From: Pseudomonadota bacterium
GTDB taxonomy: Bacteria; Pseudomonadota; Alphaproteobacteria; Sphingomonadales; Sphingomonadaceae
DNA: 64,000 nt
Direction of reading: 5' to 3'
Assembly: GCA_023458055.1 (NCBI GenBank)
Contig: JAEXAW010000044.1
Span: 73,695-137,694 of the forward strand
Both the position numbers and the translations under genes were made by a program. Below the pieces are notes generated by a model. That model was not told where the DNA came from. It searched no databases and was given only the letters and a program-made list of their open reading frames with translations. This document shows positions 24,572 to 33,996 of this stretch, one piece after another; the stretch's first letter is position 1; each line of letters begins with the position of its first letter.

Positions 24572-27049
24572 ATGACTCTATATTCCAATCTGCTCGCTGG
24601 CGCGGCTTTTGTCGCGCTGTTCATTGCCGCCCCCGTTGCTGCGGCGCCGCCAGAGGAGGGCGAAGCTGGTGTCACAGTGCCCGCCAATGACCCGCAAGAC
24701 CAGCAAACCTCGGCGGGCACCGGAGCGAGCGATCCGGTAAGCGATGAAATCGTCGTCACCGCCCGCCGCCGCGCGGAGAGTGCCCAGACGATCCCGCTTG
24801 CCATTTCAGTCGTTGGAGGCGACCATATCGACAATACCGGAAGCTTCAACGTCGGCCGTTTGCAGCAATTAACCCCGACGCTCCAATATTATTCCTCCAA
24901 CCCGCGCAATACGGCGGTCAATATCCGCGGGATCGGTGCGCCGTTCGGGCTCACCAATGACGGCATCGAACAGGGCGTCGGCATCTATGTCGATGATGTC
25001 TATTATGCGCGTATTGCCTCGGCGACGTTCGACTTTCTCGACGTAGCGCAGATTGAGGTGCTGCGCGGACCGCAAGGGACGCTCTATGGCAAGAACACCA
25101 CCGCGGGCGCGATCAACATTTCGACCCGGCAGCCGACCTTTGATTTTGAAGCGCGCGCCGAACTCAGCGTCGGCAATCTCAATTTCAAACAGGCCAAGGC
25201 GGCGATCTCCGGCCCGCTGACCGACACGCTCGCCGCCCGTGTTGCGCTATCGGCGACCAGCAGGCGCGGCACGCTCTATAATGAAACCAGTAATCGCTGG
25301 CTCCAAAGTCAGGATAATCTGGGGGTGCGCGGGCAGCTTTTGTGGGAGCCGAACGATGCTCTGAAGATCACGCTCGCTGGCGATTACAGCCAACAGGATG
25401 CGGTGTGCTGCGGCTCGGTGTTCGTGCGCACCGGCCCCACTCAGCGCGCGCTCAACCGACAATATGCAGCGCTCGCAGCGGCGCAAAATTATGTCGTCCC
25501 CAGCCTTAATCCGTTCGACCGGGTGACTGACCTTGATGCGACGCTCAATGCAGGGAACAAGGTCGGCGGCGCGGCGCTGACCGCGAAATGGGAGGTCGGC
25601 GGCGGCACGCTCACCTCGATCACCGCTTGGCGCTTTTGGGACTGGAAACCGGAAAATGACCGCGACTTTACCGGCCTTCCCATTGTGACCAAATCCCAGA
25701 ACCCGTCGCAGCAGGATCAGTTCACCCAGGAATTGCGCTATAACCGCAGCAGCGACGCGATCGATTTCGTCGCCGGTGCCTTCGCCTTCTACCAGCGGGT
25801 TGATACGCAAGGGACCGAAGCGCATGGTGCCGCGTCAAGCCGCTGGAATATTGCCCCATCCAACGCTCTCTCGCGTGATCCCTCGGTGCTCGATGGGCTA
25901 ACCGCGCGCAACACGCAATGGCTCAAAAATCTGAGCGCTGCATTGTTTGGGCAGTTGAGCTGGAAGCTCAGCGACGCGCTCACCATCCAGCCCGGCGTGC
26001 GGCTCAACTATGACAAGAAGGAGGGCTATTACCAGCGCCGCGTCTTTGCCGGTGACGGCAGTGAATTGCTGAATGGTGCGACCGGCGCGGTCAATGCCGC
26101 GCGCCTCGCGATCTTCGCGCCCCAGTTGATCGCGCCCAAGTTCAGTGACTGGAATTTCAGCTATGACCTCACCACAAGCTACAAGTTCGACCGCGATCTG
26201 CTGGGCTATGTGACCTATGCCAAAAGCTTCAAATCGGGCGGGATCAACCAGAATGGTGTGCCCGCCGATGCAAGCGGCATACCGATCCTTGCAGCCGGAA
26301 CGGTGAAACCGGAATCGGTCAACCATTTCGAAGCGGGCCTGAAATCGCAATTTTGGGATCGCCGCGTGACGCTCAACCTGTCGGCCTTCCGCACCGACAT
26401 CAAGGACTATCAGGCCAATGTGAATAACGGCCAGTTCGGGGTGCTGCGCGGCTATCTTGCCAATGCAGGCAAGGTGCGCACGCAAGGCTTCGAGTGGGAT
26501 TTTTCGGTGCGGCCAAACGAGCGGTTCAACGCTTATGTGAACGGCGCTTATACCGATGCGACCTACCGCAAATTTGTCGATGCGCCGTGCCCGCCGGAAC
26601 TGTCCGGCGGCACCACCGCGGCGGCAGGACAGACGCCGAGCGCCCCCGGCACCCCCGGCGGCCTTAGCCCCGCCAATTGCGATATTTCCGGCCAGCGGCT
26701 TCCCGGCGTTTCGAAATGGGCGCTGTCTTTCGGCGCGGAAGCCAACACGCCTGCGCACCTCCTTGGTAAAGAAGGTGAGGTCTATTTGGGCTATGACGGA
26801 AGCTATCGGTCGCGCTTTTCCTCCAACCCTTCGCCATCAGCCTATACCTGGATTGACGGGTATAGCCTGTCGAATTTCCGCGCCGGATTCCGCACCCCGG
26901 AAGGGCTCGACATTTATGGCTGGGTCAGGAACGCTTTTAGCAAAAATTATTTCGAGCAGCTGATGGTCGGTCCGGGCAATACCGGCCTCATCGTCGGTTT
27001 GCCCGGCGATCCGCAAAGCTGGGGGGCGACGGTGAAGCTACAATTCTGA
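24572..27049 (+). CDS. TonB-dependent receptor
   Basis: Outer-membrane receptor of 825 residues, started at the ATG at 24572 behind AAGGAGG. Signal peptide LLAGAAFVALFIAAPVAAAP, TonB-box-like DEIVVTARRRAESAQ, plug domain with VNIRGIGAPFG, VGIYVDDVYYARIAS and IEVLRGPQGTLYGKNTTAGA, and a barrel that ends ATVKLQF. The loop near residue 680 is Gly/Pro/Thr-rich and may be a surface loop. Being downstream of yezD, its ligand may be an organosulfur compound (inference). It converges on a second receptor gene at 27504-29891. Confidence 0.92.
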   Translation: MTLYSNLLAGAAFVALFIAAPVAAAPPEEGEAGVTVPANDPQDQQTSAGTGASDPVSDEIVVTARRRAESAQTIPLAISVVGGDHIDNTGSFNVGRLQQLTPTLQYYSSNPRNTAVNIRGIGAPFGLTNDGIEQGVGIYVDDVYYARIASATFDFLDVAQIEVLRGPQGTLYGKNTTAGAINISTRQPTFDFEARAELSVGNLNFKQAKAAISGPLTDTLAARVALSATSRRGTLYNETSNRWLQSQDNLGVRGQLLWEPNDALKITLAGDYSQQDAVCCGSVFVRTGPTQRALNRQYAALAAAQNYVVPSLNPFDRVTDLDATLNAGNKVGGAALTAKWEVGGGTLTSITAWRFWDWKPENDRDFTGLPIVTKSQNPSQQDQFTQELRYNRSSDAIDFVAGAFAFYQRVDTQGTEAHGAASSRWNIAPSNALSRDPSVLDGLTARNTQWLKNLSAALFGQLSWKLSDALTIQPGVRLNYDKKEGYYQRRVFAGDGSELLNGATGAVNAARLAIFAPQLIAPKFSDWNFSYDLTTSYKFDRDLLGYVTYAKSFKSGGINQNGVPADASGIPILAAGTVKPESVNHFEAGLKSQFWDRRVTLNLSAFRTDIKDYQANVNNGQFGVLRGYLANAGKVRTQGFEWDFSVRPNERFNAYVNGAYTDATYRKFVDAPCPPELSGGTTAAAGQTPSAPGTPGGLSPANCDISGQRLPGVSKWALSFGAEANTPAHLLGKEGEVYLGYDGSYRSRFSSNPSPSAYTWIDGYSLSNFRAGFRTPEGLDIYGWVRNAFSKNYFEQLMVGPGNTGLIVGLPGDPQSWGATVKLQF

Positions 27050-27503
27050 CAGCGGTTAATCTCTTGCGCAATGGGCGGATTTGGTAGCCTCGCGGGTCGG
27101 GCTCGTTCATACCTTTCATTTGTGCTCACGTACAATCCTGGACTGATGTAAATTCAAAAGTGAATTAGCTGCTCGGCGAAACCGGCGGCGATACGATGAA
27201 CTGGCTGGGCGAAACGACCCCGCAAGCCGGATAAGGCGGGGTCAACGGCGAATTCATCCGCCCGTTGGCCTCGCTGGTTTTGGCGGTGGTGACTATGGGA
27301 CTGAACCAATCCTCCCACAACGAGCGGCCGAGCGGGCGCACCAAAGCCCATTTGGACAGCTCAGCATTTTTAGCGCGGAGAAAGAATCCCGCCCTTCAAG
27401 ATGCAGAGATGAATGACCGTTGTTGGCCAAATGATTGATGCGGTTGGAACCGCTCTATCAGCGCTGGCGGCTTTATCATTCGCTCCGCGGCAGTGCGTTG
27501 GGG
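27050..27503. other. Intergenic stretch between converging receptor genes
   Basis: No convincing gene. Plus-strand fragments such as GEFIRPLASLVLAVVTMGLN have a membrane-protein look but are interrupted by stop codons, so a decayed gene is possible. No T-tailed hairpin was found. Confidence 0.4.
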
Positions 27504-29891
27504 TCAGAAACGCACCGTACCGACGACGCCCAAGGTCCTCGGCTCCGACGCCTGAACACGCACGGCGGTGCTGCCCGGGAACACCGTGTTGTTCAGCCCG
27601 AGCGCGCCGCCAAGCGGTTGATAGACCACCAGCGGGCGATAATGGGTGTTGGTGAGGTTGCGGGCAAATAGCGCGAGCGACCAGCGATCATTGGCGCCTT
27701 CAAGCGCAAGCCGCGCGCCGAGGAGCGCATAGCCATCGGCAATCGCTTGCGGGTTGCCGTCATTGATCGTGCCGACAAACTGGTCTGCGGTGAGCGCGAG
27801 GTTAGCGTTGGCATTCCAGCGCATTCCGCTCGAGCCGATATCGCCGCCCCAATCGACCGCAACATTCCCCACCCATTTGGGCGAGAAGCTGTTGGGCTTG
27901 CCGGTTAGGTCCTGCGTACCCGGAAGGCCCGGCAGGTTGGACGCATTGCGGAAAGAGGTGAATTTCGAGTCGAGATAGGCAAGCGATGCGGTTACCGAAA
28001 AATCGCGCACCGGTGTGATGATCGTATCAAATTCAAAGCCTTGCTGGCGCAGATTACCGGCATTGCGCACGGTGAAGCTGACCCCGTCAAAGGCGCGATC
28101 CTGGAAGCCCGCAATGTCCATGCGGTACAGCGTCAAATTAGCCTTGAGCGCACGATCAAGCCAGCTCGATTTGACGCCAAGTTCATAATTTTTAACCGTC
28201 TCGCGATCGAACAAACGCTTGGTCGAGATGAGGTTGCCATTGCCATCCACCACCGAGAGCGAGGGCGTGCCACCGCCGCTATTATAGCCGCCCGATTTGT
28301 ATCCGGTCGAATGGTTGGCAAACAGCATCAGGTCGCGCGTCGGCTTGTAGTTGAGGCTGACGCGATAGGTGAAGCGATCTTCCTTGATCGACGGGAAGGT
28401 CAGCTTTTCGTTCGCGCGCAAGGTTTGGGTGAACGGGCTAGAAACCTGATCATAGGTGCCGGACTTTTTATCCGTGGTCCAGCGTCCGCCGAGCGTCAGC
28501 GTCAGCGTATCGGTGAAATGGATATTACCTTGGGCATAAGCGGCGAGGCTGCGCACATGCTGGAAGACATGCTGGTCGGTGGCCGCGACACCATGGGTTG
28601 TGTTATAATAATTGGTGCACGCCGTGCGCGCCGCTCCGGCGGGAACCAATATGCCACAAAATTGCGTGCCCATGTTCAAGGTTTCGCCAAGCTTGAAATC
28701 CTCGTCGAAATAATAAAGCCCTGCGACCATATCAAATGCACCGCCGAGCCATTGCTTTTCCGGCGAGATGAATTGCAGTTCATGGTTCTGGCTCTTGGAA
28801 TCGAACAGGCTGCGGCGCGAGGCGAGTGAGACCGGGAAATAGACGATATCGCCATCAAGCTGGTCGTTGGTCCACACACGGTAGCTGTTGATGAGCTTGA
28901 GCGTCGATGAACCGACATCGAGCGAGGCCGTGCTCGACACGCCCCAGTTTTTGTCGACCAACCCGCTCGCCATATATTGGTTCATATACCGGTCGGACAA
29001 ATTGATGTCCGGACCACCATTGAAGGCTGCCTGGATGAAGGCGAGGCGTGCCGGGCTCACCGAATTGGCGTCAAAATCGAAATTGGCAACGCCGTCGCCC
29101 TTGAGCTTGGTATAATCACCGCGCAGGATCCATTGGAGATTACCAAAGTCGGATTTGAGCGTCGCCCGGAACGACATATCATCGGAACCGCCATAGCGTT
29201 TGCCATCAAGCTTGTTCTTCCACGGCCCCTTATACCATTGGCCCATGCCCGCAACGCGCAGCGCGACATTTTCGGCAACGGGCACGTTGACATGGCCGGA
29301 GATTTTGTAGCGGTCGAACGAGCCGACTTCGCCGCTCACCTGCCCGGAAAATTCGTCCTGAGGAAGCGCGCTGCGGAGCGACAATGCACCCACGCTGGCG
29401 TTGCGGCCGAACAAGGTTCCCTGCGGGCCGCGCAACACTTCGACGCCATCCATATCGAGAAACGCGCCGAGGATCGAGCCCGAACGCGGTACATAGACGC
29501 CATCGACGAACACGGCGACGCTGGGTTCTATCAGCGTGTTGGCAAGCGAGCCGACGCCGCGGATGCCGATGCGGGTCGAACCGGTGTTGGACGAGCGCAC
29601 CGTCTGGAAGTTCGTCGCGACCTTGCCGAGATCAAGGATCGTCGCGACATTCGCTTTTTCCAGGGCTTCTTCATTATAGGCGGCAATCGAGATCGGCACG
29701 CTTTGCACATTTTCCGAACGCTTCTGCGCGGTGACGACAATCTCGCCAGCTGCAGCTTCGGGAGCTGCGCTGTCGGCCTGGACCGGGTCAGCGGCGGCGG
29801 TTGTTTCCTGCGCGGCGAGCGGCTGGATTGCGACAAGCGCGAAGGTCGATGCAATCAGGCTGGTAGTGCAACGAAAGACGGTGCGTGACAT
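27504..29891 (-). CDS. TonB-dependent receptor
   Basis: Outer-membrane receptor of 795 residues. Signal peptide LIASTFALVAIQPLAAQETT, TonB-box-like GEIVVTAQKRSENVQSVPIS, plug domain with TRIGIRGVGSLANTL, VAVFVDGVYVPRSGS and VEVLRGPQGTLFGRNASVGA, and a C-terminal aromatic residue (GVVGTVRF). It is the last gene of the leftward catabolic set, 94 bases after the YeiH-type exporter gene. A short sequence in that gap resembles one in the promoter region of the divergent AraC regulator. It presumably imports the substrate that the operon degrades. Confidence 0.92.
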   Translation of the reverse strand: MSRTVFRCTTSLIASTFALVAIQPLAAQETTAAADPVQADSAAPEAAAGEIVVTAQKRSENVQSVPISIAAYNEEALEKANVATILDLGKVATNFQTVRSSNTGSTRIGIRGVGSLANTLIEPSVAVFVDGVYVPRSGSILGAFLDMDGVEVLRGPQGTLFGRNASVGALSLRSALPQDEFSGQVSGEVGSFDRYKISGHVNVPVAENVALRVAGMGQWYKGPWKNKLDGKRYGGSDDMSFRATLKSDFGNLQWILRGDYTKLKGDGVANFDFDANSVSPARLAFIQAAFNGGPDINLSDRYMNQYMASGLVDKNWGVSSTASLDVGSSTLKLINSYRVWTNDQLDGDIVYFPVSLASRRSLFDSKSQNHELQFISPEKQWLGGAFDMVAGLYYFDEDFKLGETLNMGTQFCGILVPAGAARTACTNYYNTTHGVAATDQHVFQHVRSLAAYAQGNIHFTDTLTLTLGGRWTTDKKSGTYDQVSSPFTQTLRANEKLTFPSIKEDRFTYRVSLNYKPTRDLMLFANHSTGYKSGGYNSGGGTPSLSVVDGNGNLISTKRLFDRETVKNYELGVKSSWLDRALKANLTLYRMDIAGFQDRAFDGVSFTVRNAGNLRQQGFEFDTIITPVRDFSVTASLAYLDSKFTSFRNASNLPGLPGTQDLTGKPNSFSPKWVGNVAVDWGGDIGSSGMRWNANANLALTADQFVGTINDGNPQAIADGYALLGARLALEGANDRWSLALFARNLTNTHYRPLVVYQPLGGALGLNNTVFPGSTAVRVQASEPRTLGVVGTVRF

Positions 29892-29985
29892 AAAGAGGCT
29901 CCTCCCACTATGTTATTTCTTGTCGCAATAAGGACTTAAACCGACCAATATTTCTCATTTGACGACATAATTTTCCGAATTCACG

Positions 29986-30978
29986 TCATCTCAGGTAGGT
30001 GACCCAGCCGATTACGAGTAAGGCGAGAAATATTGTTTCAATGACCATGAGAATGACCGGGCGAATGCCGACCTTGCGCAATTCGCCGAGCCGCGTTTTC
30101 ATGCCGATGGCGGTCATCGAGATGACGAGGCACCAGCGCGACAGATCGCTGCCGAAATCGGTGACGGCTTTGGGCAATATGGCGAGCGAGTTGATCGCGG
30201 CCGCGATGACGAACCCGACCACAAACCATGGCAGCAGCGGCGGGCGTTCTCCTTCGCCTTGCGCCTGTTGCCGCCCCAAATGGGTGGCGAGCAGGATGAC
30301 CGGCAGAAGCATGGCGACACGCAGCAGCTTGACGACCGTTGCGACATTGCCGGTTTCGGGTGAAATGGCATAGCCTGCACCCACGACCTGCGCGACGTCA
30401 TGAATGGTCGCGCCGATGAAGATGCCGGCGCTTTGATGATCGAACCCCAGGAGATTGGCGATCAGTGGATAGAGGATCATCGCCAAGGTCGAGAGCGCCG
30501 AGACGCCGATCACCGTGAAGATCGTCGCCTGCTCCTTCTTCTCGTGTGGCGGGAGCGCCGCCGAAAGCGCCATCGCTGCGGACGCACCGCAAATCGCGGT
30601 CGCACCGCCCGAGAGCAATCCGAACAGCGGGTTGAATCCCATCGCCCGCGCCAGCAGGATCGAGACCCCGATGGTCAATGCGACGCTGAGGCACAGCATG
30701 CCGATGAGCTCGAAGCCGAGCGAACTCACATCGCTCCAACCGATCCGGAGGCCTAAAAGCACGACGCCGATCCGGAGCAGCGTACGGGCAGAAAATTCGA
30801 CCCCCGGTTTGGCTTCCTCGGTATCCGCCAGGAAATTGAGCGCGATGCCGAGCAGTAACGCATAGAGCATCACCGGGGCGCTATAATGTTCCGACAGGAA
30901 GGTCGCGGCGACGCCCACGACAGTAGCGGCGGCGACACCGGGCAGGTGCGCCTTCATCTTGACGATCAGGTCATTCAT
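29986..30978 (-). CDS. YeiH/UPF0324 family membrane protein (putative sulfate/sulfite exporter)
   Basis: About 330 residues with ten or so membrane segments. Family landmarks: ARTLLRIGVVLLGLRIGWSD, LLSGGATAICGASAAMALSA, FIGATIHDVAQVVGAGYAIS, and LVISMTAIGMKTRLGELRKV. Members of UPF0324 are annotated as putative sulfate exporters; one role proposed is disposal of sulfite or sulfate from sulfonate breakdown. The start at 30978 (MNDLIVKMKA) overlaps the stop of the MFS gene as ATGA, so translation is coupled; the longer open frame upstream is read-through of that gene. With a TauD-type dioxygenase in the operon, removal of released sulfur oxyanion fits well. Confidence 0.85.
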   Translation of the reverse strand: MNDLIVKMKAHLPGVAAATVVGVAATFLSEHYSAPVMLYALLLGIALNFLADTEEAKPGVEFSARTLLRIGVVLLGLRIGWSDVSSLGFELIGMLCLSVALTIGVSILLARAMGFNPLFGLLSGGATAICGASAAMALSAALPPHEKKEQATIFTVIGVSALSTLAMILYPLIANLLGFDHQSAGIFIGATIHDVAQVVGAGYAISPETGNVATVVKLLRVAMLLPVILLATHLGRQQAQGEGERPPLLPWFVVGFVIAAAINSLAILPKAVTDFGSDLSRWCLVISMTAIGMKTRLGELRKVGIRPVILMVIETIFLALLVIGWVTYLR

Positions 30979-32267
30979 GGCTGGGGGCTTACCGCTTTCC
31001 GTTGATCCATGTCGGTGAGGTAATGCGACCGGGCGAGCGCGAAGATGATCGCTGCCGCGACGCAGGTAATCGGCAAGGTGCAAAGTGCGCCGGAAAGACC
31101 AATCGCATCGGCGATCCGCCCGGTGATAATCGGTCCCGGTGCAAGACCGATCAGATTATTGGCGAGCGTGAGTGTCGCAAACGCGGTGCCATGGATCGCC
31201 AGCGGCGTGAGGTTCGCAACCATCGCGCCGGCGGGCCCGGTCGTGCCCGCAACGAGGAACATCGCAACGCCCAGCATCACCAGCTGTAGCGGGCCGGGGG
31301 GCAACAGGAAGGCGGTCAGCAACGCTGCGGCACTCCCGAGCGAGAAGAAGATAGCGAGACGGATCTTATTCTCCGGTTCCTGCCGCGCCATCCTGTCGCT
31401 GATCGCGCCGCAGACGATCATGCCGGTCCCGCAGATCAGCAAATAGAACGCGGCGAGCTTGCCTGCATCGGCCAGCGAGAGCGCATAAGAGCGCGTAAAA
31501 TAGGTTGGAAGCCACGCCGGGAGCGCGCCCGCCGCATAAAGCTGGAGTCCGCTCGCGAGATAGGTGAGTTTGACCGTGCGGCCCTTGAAGAGATCGCCAA
31601 GGTGGAGCGATTTGCTGGCATCGTCTTTATCCACTTGGGTCAGTTGGGCAATGCGACCTTCCTTGACCACGAGCGGATAGAGGAGCGCGATGATAAGACC
31701 GCCCACGCCGATCAGCATGAAAGCTGTGCGCCAGCCATGGCTCGCCGCAACAATGCCGCCGAGCGCAACGCCCAGCACCTGCCCCATCAGCCCGCCCGCC
31801 ATGAAGGCCGCCGACAAGGTGGCGCGCATTCTCGATGGAAACACGCTGATGACAACCGCGATGCCGACGCTGCCATAAGCCGCTTCGCCGACACCGACGA
31901 GCATGCGCCCGATCAGCATTTCCGGGTAGCTGCGCGCCATCGCGCACATGATGGTGGCGACGCTCCACAGCACGGCCATCAGCGTGAGGCTTTTGACCCG
32001 CCCCCAGCGGTCCGCCGCGAGCGACAGCGGAAACGTCAAAAGCCCCACCATCAGCGCGACGATACCGGAGAGAAGGCCCAGCTGCGCGTCGGTGACATGC
32101 CATTCCGCCTTCAACAGCGGGAATACGGCGTTCAGCACCTGCCGCGCCATATAGTCCGAAATGAGGAGGCCAAAACTGAGCGCGAAGACGATCCAGCTAT
32201 AGGCGGTCGCGCGATCCGGGCCGTTTTCGGGGGCAGTTGATGCGCTATTGTGCGGGATCGCCGCCAT
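30975..32267 (-). CDS. MFS transporter
   Basis: Twelve-helix transporter of 430 residues in the inner membrane. The loop 2-3 motif reads SLAADRWGRVKSLTLMAV, and GRMLVGVGEAAYGSVGIAVV matches the group of spinster-like and organic-anion transporters common beside sphingomonad catabolic genes. Substrate unknown; import of the degraded compound from the periplasm is the likely task. Its stop overlaps the yeiH-like start. It begins 47 bases after the end of the RBBP9-type hydrolase gene. Confidence 0.88.
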   Translation of the reverse strand: MAAIPHNSASTAPENGPDRATAYSWIVFALSFGLLISDYMARQVLNAVFPLLKAEWHVTDAQLGLLSGIVALMVGLLTFPLSLAADRWGRVKSLTLMAVLWSVATIMCAMARSYPEMLIGRMLVGVGEAAYGSVGIAVVISVFPSRMRATLSAAFMAGGLMGQVLGVALGGIVAASHGWRTAFMLIGVGGLIIALLYPLVVKEGRIAQLTQVDKDDASKSLHLGDLFKGRTVKLTYLASGLQLYAAGALPAWLPTYFTRSYALSLADAGKLAAFYLLICGTGMIVCGAISDRMARQEPENKIRLAIFFSLGSAAALLTAFLLPPGPLQLVMLGVAMFLVAGTTGPAGAMVANLTPLAIHGTAFATLTLANNLIGLAPGPIITGRIADAIGLSGALCTLPITCVAAAIIFALARSHYLTDMDQRKAVSPQP

Positions 32268-32314
32268 TATCTGCCGCCTCTCTTCTGTCTCGTCGGCCCG
32301 TGCGACACTTGCTG

Positions 32315-32890
32315 TTATCGGGTTTGTTCAATCAGTCTTGCGAGCAACCCGTGACCTGCATCCCAAGGACCATAGCCGGCGGCGGGGTTGAGGTGACCGA
32401 CATCGCCAATATCGACAAGCTCTGCGCCCCAGGCTGCCGCAAGGTCACCCACTTTGGCATAATCGGCCAGCGGGTCATTGCGGCTCGCCGCGACCAGTGT
32501 GGGGAACGGCAAGGGACTGCGCGCAATCGGCAGCCAACCATTGGCGTCGAGATCAGCTTTGAGCGGATAGCCTTCCGGCAGCGGGTTTTCGACGTCGGCC
32601 GGGGTCGCGAGCAACGCGCCGCGAATTTTGCGCGTCGGTTGCTCGGCCCAATGGGCGACCATCAGGCAGCCCGCACTATGTGCCGCAAGAATGACATCAC
32701 CCTCAATCTGAGCGAGCGCATCATCGAGCGCCTTGACCCGCGCCTCACAGCTGAGGCGATCCGTGGTGAGCGGTTCCACCGTCACCGACCCCGGAATCGC
32801 CTTGGCCAAATGGGTTTGCCAATGATCCTCAACATGATCGCGCAAGCCCGGTACGAACAGCACGGTCACATCATCATGGATGCCTGTCAT
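32315..32890 (-). CDS. RBBP9/YdeN family alpha/beta hydrolase
   Basis: A 191-residue serine hydrolase. Catalytic triad: Ser in ILAAHSAGCLMVAHW, Asp in AASRNDPLADY and His in VGHLNPAAGYGPW. The opening VLFVPGLRDHVEDHWQTHL and the short length are typical of the family, whose members hydrolyse small esters or amides with mostly unknown natural substrates. Only nine bases separate it from the BKACE gene, so it belongs to the same operon and may cleave an ester or amide of the substrate. Confidence 0.85.
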   Translation of the reverse strand: MTGIHDDVTVLFVPGLRDHVEDHWQTHLAKAIPGSVTVEPLTTDRLSCEARVKALDDALAQIEGDVILAAHSAGCLMVAHWAEQPTRKIRGALLATPADVENPLPEGYPLKADLDANGWLPIARSPLPFPTLVAASRNDPLADYAKVGDLAAAWGAELVDIGDVGHLNPAAGYGPWDAGHGLLARLIEQTR

Positions 32891-32899
32891 GGGTAACGC

Positions 32900-33964
32900 T
32901 CAGGCAAATTCGCGCATTGGAACGGCAGTCTGGCGCGGCTCGCGATTGGGCGCCATGCCAAGCTTGGCGAGCGTTTCCTCGGTCGAATTATATTGGACGC
33001 CGATTTGGTAGATTTCGCGCGCTTCCTTGGCGGTGGCGACCGGGCGGCCCAGCTCTCCGGCGATGCGGACAAGCTGCTCGATCTGCGCCACCGACGTCAT
33101 GAGATTGCCCTTGGTGTCGTAGATATTATCCTCGTTCCCGCAGCGGCAATGCATACCGAGCGCCATCGCGATGGTGTTGATCGGGAGGACATTGCCCATC
33201 ACCGATTCCAGCGTCACGGTCGATCCGTCCGGTGCCCGGCGGATGAACTCCATGAAATTCGCCGGATTAGGCCCATCAAACCCGCCGCCGATGCCGACCC
33301 AGGTGAGGTTGAGGGGACCCTTGTAGAGCCCGCGTCGCACAAGCCGTTCGACCGTTTCCATGTCCGGCATGCAGGTGAGCTGGAAATGCGGCTGGATGCC
33401 CGCGGCGGTCAGGCGACGCAAATGCTCTTCAACCCATTCCGGGCCCGCCGGTACAACCATTTCGCGATAGGCGTGATAGGTTGCAGGGTTAGCAAGGCTG
33501 GTGCGGCCATATTCGGCTTCGCTCATCAGATCCATGATGTTCATCTGGGTCGTGTTGACCGCGATGGTCACCTGATCCGGCGTGGGCTTGAGGTCTGCCA
33601 GCATGTGGCGGACTTCATCCGAAAGCCATTTGGCTTCTGCGCCTTCCTCTTCATTTTCCGGCGCGAACGAGATCGACCCGCCAACCTGGATGATCATATC
33701 GGGCACACGTTCACGCACGCCCGCGATCAGTTCGTTGAATTTGGAGAGGCGCTTCGAGCCATGGCCATCTTCCTCACGGCAATGGAGGTGGAGCACGGTT
33801 GCGCCCGCATTATAACAATCCACCGCCTTCTGGATCTGCTCTTCCATCGTGATCGCGATGTCTTCGGGGAAATCCTCCGGCATCCATTCCGGCGCATAGG
33901 GCGCTGCGGTGATTACCAGTTTGTCCTGCGTGTGCGGCAACAAGGAATCATCTAAAAATTGCAC
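32900..33964 (-). CDS. BKACE family (DUF849) beta-keto acid cleavage enzyme
   Basis: A 354-residue zinc enzyme. Members condense a beta-keto acid with acetyl-CoA, giving acetoacetate and a new acyl-CoA; the founding case is 3-keto-5-aminohexanoate cleavage in lysine fermentation, and others act on dehydrocarnitine. Signatures: KLVITAAPYAPEWMP, the metal-binding TVLHLHCREEDG, IIQVGGSISF, LTWVGIGGGFDG and MHCRCGNEDNIYDTKGN. Family specificity is set by pocket residues I cannot assign by eye. It sits between the hydrolase and dioxygenase genes and gives the operon a carbon-chain cleavage step. Confidence 0.9.
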   Translation of the reverse strand: MQFLDDSLLPHTQDKLVITAAPYAPEWMPEDFPEDIAITMEEQIQKAVDCYNAGATVLHLHCREEDGHGSKRLSKFNELIAGVRERVPDMIIQVGGSISFAPENEEEGAEAKWLSDEVRHMLADLKPTPDQVTIAVNTTQMNIMDLMSEAEYGRTSLANPATYHAYREMVVPAGPEWVEEHLRRLTAAGIQPHFQLTCMPDMETVERLVRRGLYKGPLNLTWVGIGGGFDGPNPANFMEFIRRAPDGSTVTLESVMGNVLPINTIAMALGMHCRCGNEDNIYDTKGNLMTSVAQIEQLVRIAGELGRPVATAKEAREIYQIGVQYNSTEETLAKLGMAPNREPRQTAVPMREFA

Positions 33965-33996
33965 GGAAAATCTCCTCGTAAGAGTGGGTTTGCTTC

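Noticed and set aside
27154..27351. 65-codon leftward frame in the receptor-receptor gap
   Set aside because: His/Gln/Arg-rich, no ribosome-binding site; looks like a shadow of decayed DNA.
28977..29888. 303-codon frame antisense to the third TonB receptor
   Set aside because: Shadow; the receptor has signal peptide, TonB box and plug motifs in order.
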